In this document: positions 63,980 through 64,000 of the stretch, one piece after another
Numbering within the stretch: the stretch's first letter is position 1
How the letters are laid out: each line of letters begins with the position of its first letter
Source: Arcticibacter pallidicorallinus
GTDB lineage: Bacteria; Bacteroidota; Bacteroidia; Sphingobacteriales; Sphingobacteriaceae
Length of the DNA: 64,000 bases
Direction: 5' to 3'
NCBI RefSeq assembly: GCF_003002875.1
Contig: NZ_PVTH01000009.1
Location: 62,001 to 126,000 of the forward strand
The notes under the pieces: model-generated
Told to the model about the DNA's origin: nothing
The model's input: only the letters and a program-made list of their open reading frames with translations
The model's database searches: none
Position numbers and translations under genes: made by a program

Positions 63980-64000
63980 AGATTTTGTAATCTTAATATC

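Overview
The window is chromosomal DNA of a Bacteroidetes bacterium, most likely family Sphingobacteriaceae (Pedobacter/Mucilaginibacter-like). The evidence is promoters of the TTTG-N19-TAnnTTTG type, few Shine-Dalgarno sites, a Bacteroidetes-style SAM-I riboswitch before metY-metX-hom, futalosine-pathway menaquinone genes, an S46 dipeptidyl-peptidase, DUF2911 and CE15 proteins, and TolC/HlyD/DevC-type export genes. The assignment rests on protein character only; no search was run.

Layout, 0-35 kb (host). A phytochrome-type kinase (5' end outside the window) converges on a heme oxygenase that would make its bilin chromophore. Next come a DoxD/DoxA membrane protein, a CE15-like esterase, an S41 protease, tRNA-Ser(UGA), a four-gene tripartite exporter (ATPase, fusion protein, permease, TolC-like), and a phosphate-starvation block (pstS-pstC-pstA-pstB plus a Tat-type alkaline phosphatase) behind a Pho-box-like array of 11-bp repeats. 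Cell-wall genes (mltG, a PASTA protein, ddl) follow, then rpsO-pnp, a lipid kinase, surE, a lone receiver domain, hemF, gyrA with two TPR genes, Ku, and a DUF2383 protein.

35.1-45.0 kb (mobile element). A 9.86-kb block with all genes on the + strand is bounded by two 28-bp dif-like sites that share the hexamer TACTAA. It carries no integrase gene. About 22 tightly packed, overlapping, mostly small genes include many single-membrane-span proteins, a 322-aa beta-rich candidate double-jelly-roll capsid protein, a 373-aa structural/spike candidate, a GH24-type lysozyme, a lytic transglycosylase with an EF-hand, and a gene II/X-like rolling-circle replication protein. This matches the plan of FLiP (Finnlakeviridae), a tailless, membrane-containing circular ssDNA phage of Flavobacterium. 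I read it as a complete, apparently intact FLiP-like provirus integrated at the chromosomal dif site by the host XerCD recombinases. It is the most unusual feature in the window and also places the window at the replication terminus.

45-64 kb (host). Menaquinone genes mqnA and mqnE flank a histidine phosphatase. A cystathionine synthase/lyase gene follows, then a SAM-I riboswitch, a 40-codon leader peptide ending in four Cys codons, and metY-metX-hom. After that come an alkyladenine glycosylase, a free-Met-sulfoxide reductase, an S46 peptidase, an agmatine-to-putrescine pair (aguA, aguB), a CmoA-like enzyme, a membrane methyltransferase, a K+-dependent-type membrane pyrophosphatase, and an amino-acid permease.
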